This document shows, in pieces, positions 61,717 through 64,000 of a stretch of DNA of 64,000 nucleotides. The notes under the pieces are model-generated. The model did no database searches. It worked only from the letters and a program-made list of their open reading frames with translations, and was not told where the DNA came from. The position numbers and the translations under genes were made by a program. The DNA comes from Streptomyces sp. NBC_00425 (GTDB lineage Bacteria > Actinomycetota > Actinomycetes > Streptomycetales > Streptomycetaceae), in assembly GCF_036030735.1 (NCBI RefSeq), contig NZ_CP107928.1, positions 8,494,001 through 8,558,000 of the forward strand, written 5' to 3'. The number at the start of each line of letters is the position of its first letter. The stretch's first letter is position 1.

Positions 61717-62868
61717 TCACGCTCGCCTGACCGCTTTCAGCACCACGAACTTCCGGTCGCCGGCGACCAGTTCACTGTTGCCGAACAGCCGCTTGAGCTT
61801 CACGTGGTAGCCCAGGTGCCGGTTGCCCACCACCCACAGCTCGCCGCCCGGCCGCAGCGCACGCCGGGCCCCCGTGAACATGCGCCACGCCGTCGCGTCG
61901 GTGGTGGCCTGGTGGGAGTGGAACGGCGGGTTGTTGAGCACGACGTCGACACTCTCGTCCGCGACGCCCGCCAGCCCGTCCCCGACCCGGAACTCGGCGT
62001 GCCCAGGCACCCCGTTCGCCCGGTAGGTCGCCTCCGCCGACGCCACCGCCTGGAACGACTCGTCGGTGAACAGCACCTCCGCCCGCGGGTCGGACAGCGC
62101 CACCGCCGTGCCGACGATCCCGTTGCCGCAGCCCAGGTCGACGACCCGGCGGCCGCCCCCGGCGCTCGGCAGATGCCGGAGGAAGAACCGGGTGCCGACG
62201 TCGAGGCGGTCGGCGCAGAAGACCCCCGCGTGGTTGACGACCGGACGGCCGGAGAGGGTGGGGCCGAGGTCGCCGGGCAGGTCGTACGAGTAGGGCCACG
62301 GGGTGGCCGGAGGCTTCAGCGACGGATCGGGGGTGCAGAAGACCAGCCGGGCCTTCTGCTCGGCGAGGGAGGTCCTGGTCGGCCCGAGGATCCGCTCGAA
62401 CAGCTTCAGAGTCGAGGTGTGGATCTCCTTCACCATGCCCGCGCCGACGACGACCGTCCCCGCGTGCACGGCGGGCGCCAGCCGCAGCAACTGGTCCTCC
62501 AGCAACGCCAGACTCTTGGGGATGCGGACCAGCAGGACGTCGATCCGCTCCGGCGCCGGGTCCTGGGTGGTGAGCAGCCGCACGGAACCGGTCTCGGCCC
62601 CGGCCCGCGCCAGATTGGCCCGGGTCGCCTCCTGCCCCAGCCAGGAGTCGGTGATCTGCGTCGGCCGGTGCGCCGCCAACGCCGTGACCAGCGCGCCCCA
62701 GCGGTCGCCGAGCACCACCACCGTGCCGGTCAGTGGGACGTCCTGCGCCGCGAGGTGTCTGAGCAGGTAGGCGTCGGAAGCGTCCCAGGCGCGCAGCTGA
62801 TCGCGAGGGTCCTCGGGGTGGCGGGCCAGCTCGACCTCGCCCCACGGCGTCGTCATACGGTCGTTCAT
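61717..62868 (-). CDS. RlmG-like class I SAM methyltransferase (rRNA guanine-N2)
   Basis: 383 residues, double-domain layout of the RsmC/RlmG family: an N-terminal pseudo-methyltransferase (VVVLGDRWGALVTALAAHRPTQ) and a C-terminal catalytic domain with the SAM motif VVDLGCGNGIVGTAVAL, acidic Asp in VLFTDES and the catalytic NPPF (VVLNNPPFHSHQ). It methylates a guanine N2 in rRNA, in E. coli G1835 of 23S or G1207 of 16S. ATG at 62868 (MNDRM) or 62856 (MTTPWGEVEL) is equally likely. Divergent from the AlkB-like gene, with about 82 bp between them. Confidence 0.85.
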   Translation of the reverse strand: MNDRMTTPWGEVELARHPEDPRDQLRAWDASDAYLLRHLAAQDVPLTGTVVVLGDRWGALVTALAAHRPTQITDSWLGQEATRANLARAGAETGSVRLLTTQDPAPERIDVLLVRIPKSLALLEDQLLRLAPAVHAGTVVVGAGMVKEIHTSTLKLFERILGPTRTSLAEQKARLVFCTPDPSLKPPATPWPYSYDLPGDLGPTLSGRPVVNHAGVFCADRLDVGTRFFLRHLPSAGGGRRVVDLGCGNGIVGTAVALSDPRAEVLFTDESFQAVASAEATYRANGVPGHAEFRVGDGLAGVADESVDVVLNNPPFHSHQATTDATAWRMFTGARRALRPGGELWVVGNRHLGYHVKLKRLFGNSELVAGDRKFVVLKAVRRA

Positions 62869-62950
62869 CGTGGTCAGGCTAGCCGAGCCGCAGCTCAGAC
62901 GCGGTGTCACCGTCGGCCGCGGCACCACGGACATGCGGGAGGATGGGTCC

Positions 62951-63613
62951 ATGGACACGGAGTTGTTCCCCCGTGGGCGTACGGAGGTCGCGCCGGGGGC
63001 GGTGCACCTGCCCGACTGGCTGGACGCGGCCCGCCAACGCGAGCTGCTGAGGTCGTGCCGGGAGTGGGCCCGACCGCCGGCCGGGCTGCGCACGGTCCGC
63101 ACGCCCGGCGGCGGCACGATGTCCGCCCGCCAGGTCTGTCTCGGCTGGCACTGGCGCCCGTATGCATACGCCCGCACGGTCACCGACGGCGACGGCACGG
63201 CCGTCAAGCCGTTCCCCGACTGGCTGGGCGAGCTGGGCCGGCGCGCGGTGGCCGACGCGCTCGGGCCGCAGGAGTCCCCGTCGGCTGCGTACGACATCGC
63301 GCTGATCAACTTCTATGACGGCGACGCCCGGATGGGCATGCACCGGGACGCCGACGAGAGATCCGACGCACCCGTGGTCTCCCTCAGCCTGGGCGACTCG
63401 TGCGTCTTCCGCTTCGGGAACCCGCGGACCCGGACGCGGCCCTACACCGACGTCGAGCTGCGCAGCGGCGACCTCTTCGTGTTCGCAGGCCCCTCCCGGC
63501 TTGCGTACCACGGAGTGCCCCGCGTGCTGCCGGGCACCTCTCCGCCCGCGCTGGGCCTCACGGGACGGCTGAACATCACGTTGCGGGTGAGCGGCTTCCC
63601 CGACGCCGCCTGA
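62951..63613 (+). CDS. alkB: AlkB-like 2-oxoglutarate/Fe(II) dioxygenase (DNA repair)
   Basis: 220 residues. Fe(II) ligands are His and Asp in MGMHRDADE and His in LAYHGVPRV; the 2-oxoglutarate Arg is in GRLNITLRVSG. LGWHWRPYAYARTV and FNFYDGDARMGMHRD (INFYDG) fit the AlkB family. It removes methyl groups from 1-methyladenine and 3-methylcytosine in DNA. ATG at 62951 with GGGAGGATGGG upstream. It may belong to an alkylation response with the unlinked AidB-like protein, though nothing in the sequence ties them. Confidence 0.85.
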   Translation: MDTELFPRGRTEVAPGAVHLPDWLDAARQRELLRSCREWARPPAGLRTVRTPGGGTMSARQVCLGWHWRPYAYARTVTDGDGTAVKPFPDWLGELGRRAVADALGPQESPSAAYDIALINFYDGDARMGMHRDADERSDAPVVSLSLGDSCVFRFGNPRTRTRPYTDVELRSGDLFVFAGPSRLAYHGVPRVLPGTSPPALGLTGRLNITLRVSGFPDAA

Positions 63614-63640
63614 ACAACGGATCATGGGAGACTCGCCCCC

Positions 63641-64000
63641 ATGAGCGGCAAGGCGGACCCCCGGCCGGCGGGGGAAGGGACCACCTCGAGGGCGCGGCTG
63701 GACCGGGGGCGCGGTGCGCTCGGGCCCGCGCTGGAGCTCGTGCACACCGGACGGGCGCCCACCCGGGCGGTGCTCACGGCCGAGCTCGGCGTCACCCGCG
63801 CGACGGCCGGCGCGGTCGCCGCCGAACTCGTCGCCCTGGGCCTGATCCGGGTGGACGCGCGGCCCGGCGCCGCAGCCGGTTCGCAGGGCCGCCCCTCCCA
63901 CCGGCTCGAGGTCGCGCAGGACGGCCCGGTCGTTCTGGCGGCACAGGTCCACGCCGACGGTTTCCGGGCCGCGCTGGTCGGTCTCGGCGGCCGCATCGTC
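63641..64000 (+). CDS. ROK-family transcriptional regulator (cut by window end)
   Basis: First 120 codons only, with no stop in the window. After a charged start (MSGKADPRPAGEG) comes a winged helix: GPALELVHTGRAPTRAVLTAELGVTRATAGAVAAELVALGLIRVD (cited as RAVLTAELGVTRATAGAVAA), then GSQGRPSHRLEVA and the first strand of the ROK sugar-kinase-like domain (PVVLAAQVHADGFRAALVGLGGRIV). That is the NagC/XylR type of ROK repressor, which binds sugars or sugar phosphates. GGGAG lies 11 nt upstream of the ATG. Confidence 0.82.
   Translation, partial: MSGKADPRPAGEGTTSRARLDRGRGALGPALELVHTGRAPTRAVLTAELGVTRATAGAVAAELVALGLIRVDARPGAAAGSQGRPSHRLEVAQDGPVVLAAQVHADGFRAALVGLGGRIV

Noticed and set aside
61446..61730. 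A 94-codon frame in the spacer before the RlmG-like gene
   Set aside because: Arg/Pro-rich translation, no start signal and no homology that I recognise; perhaps decayed sequence.

Overview
The window is high-GC actinobacterial chromosome and almost certainly Streptomyces. Most genes show strong third-position GC, GTG and TTG starts are frequent, and the rare leucine codon TTA occurs in only two of the genes I checked. Many genes belong to Streptomyces-typical families (DUF6421, DUF5134, DUF4395, a HelD-like HelR, a Cys-rich leader peptide, DUF305/LVIVD pair). There is no rRNA, tRNA, CRISPR array, prophage or intact insertion sequence. Family names and promoter assignments were made by eye from the sequence.

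Layout. 0-8 kb: epoxide hydrolase, a BNR/Asp-box repeat protein, an Rv1733c-like membrane protein, a HEAT-repeat protein with an Ala/Gly/Glu-rich insert, and an AidB-like acyl-CoA dehydrogenase divergent from a PaaX-type repressor. 8-11 kb: a plant-polymer block with a family 3 pectate lyase and a secreted esterase carrying a CBM2; the spacer holds several operator-like palindromes, one of them one base off the CebR box. 11-15 kb: helR behind a match to the rifamycin-associated element, then fprA. 15-19 kb: DUF6214-like protein, the DUF305 lipoprotein/LVIVD pair, a TetR regulator and a candidate small RNA. 19-22.5 kb: HAD hydrolase, a translationally coupled PAP2 phosphatase/zinc-ribbon pair, a 39-bp minisatellite, a decayed M56 peptidase gene and DUF5134. 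22.6-28.3 kb: FUSC transporter coupled to a MarR regulator, two VOC proteins, a GNAT acetyltransferase and a glycerophosphodiesterase.

28.5-32.5 kb: a compact operon of DUF6421, an SDR and a threonine-aldolase-like PLP enzyme, followed by a probably leaderless transglutaminase-like gene. 32.6-35.2 kb: acyltransferase, the DUF4395/thioredoxin divergent pair, and a leader peptide ending in Cys-Cys ahead of a flavin reductase. 35.4-38.2 kb: etfBA and a secreted endonuclease/phosphatase-fold protein. 38.4-45.8 kb: DUF6986 aldolase-like enzyme, VOC protein, LacI regulator divergent from a ROK sugar kinase, ADP-ribosylglycohydrolase, a small secreted peptide and a P-loop/Nudix fusion. 46-54.8 kb: M20 peptidase, geranylgeranyl-reductase-type flavoprotein, F420-type nitroreductase divergent from TetR, a NarL-class two-component system, and an MFS exporter divergent from MarR. 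54.9-64 kb: maleylpyruvate-isomerase-fold protein, a lipoprotein, a membrane protein, htpG, a membrane protein with carboxypeptidase-like repeats, a DHFR-fold reductase, an RlmG-like methyltransferase divergent from an AlkB-like demethylase, and a ROK regulator cut by the window end.

How it works together. Most of the window is ordinary chromosome made of short transcription units, with many regulator/target pairs sharing a divergent promoter. The clearest circuits are rifamycin-inducible helR, carbohydrate-responsive and bldA-dependent secretion of the CBM2 esterase, cysteine attenuation of the flavin reductase, and autoregulated MarR/FUSC and MarR/MFS efflux units. The least understood units are the DUF6421 operon, the possible small RNA beside the TetR gene, and the eroding M56/DUF5134 locus with its minisatellite.
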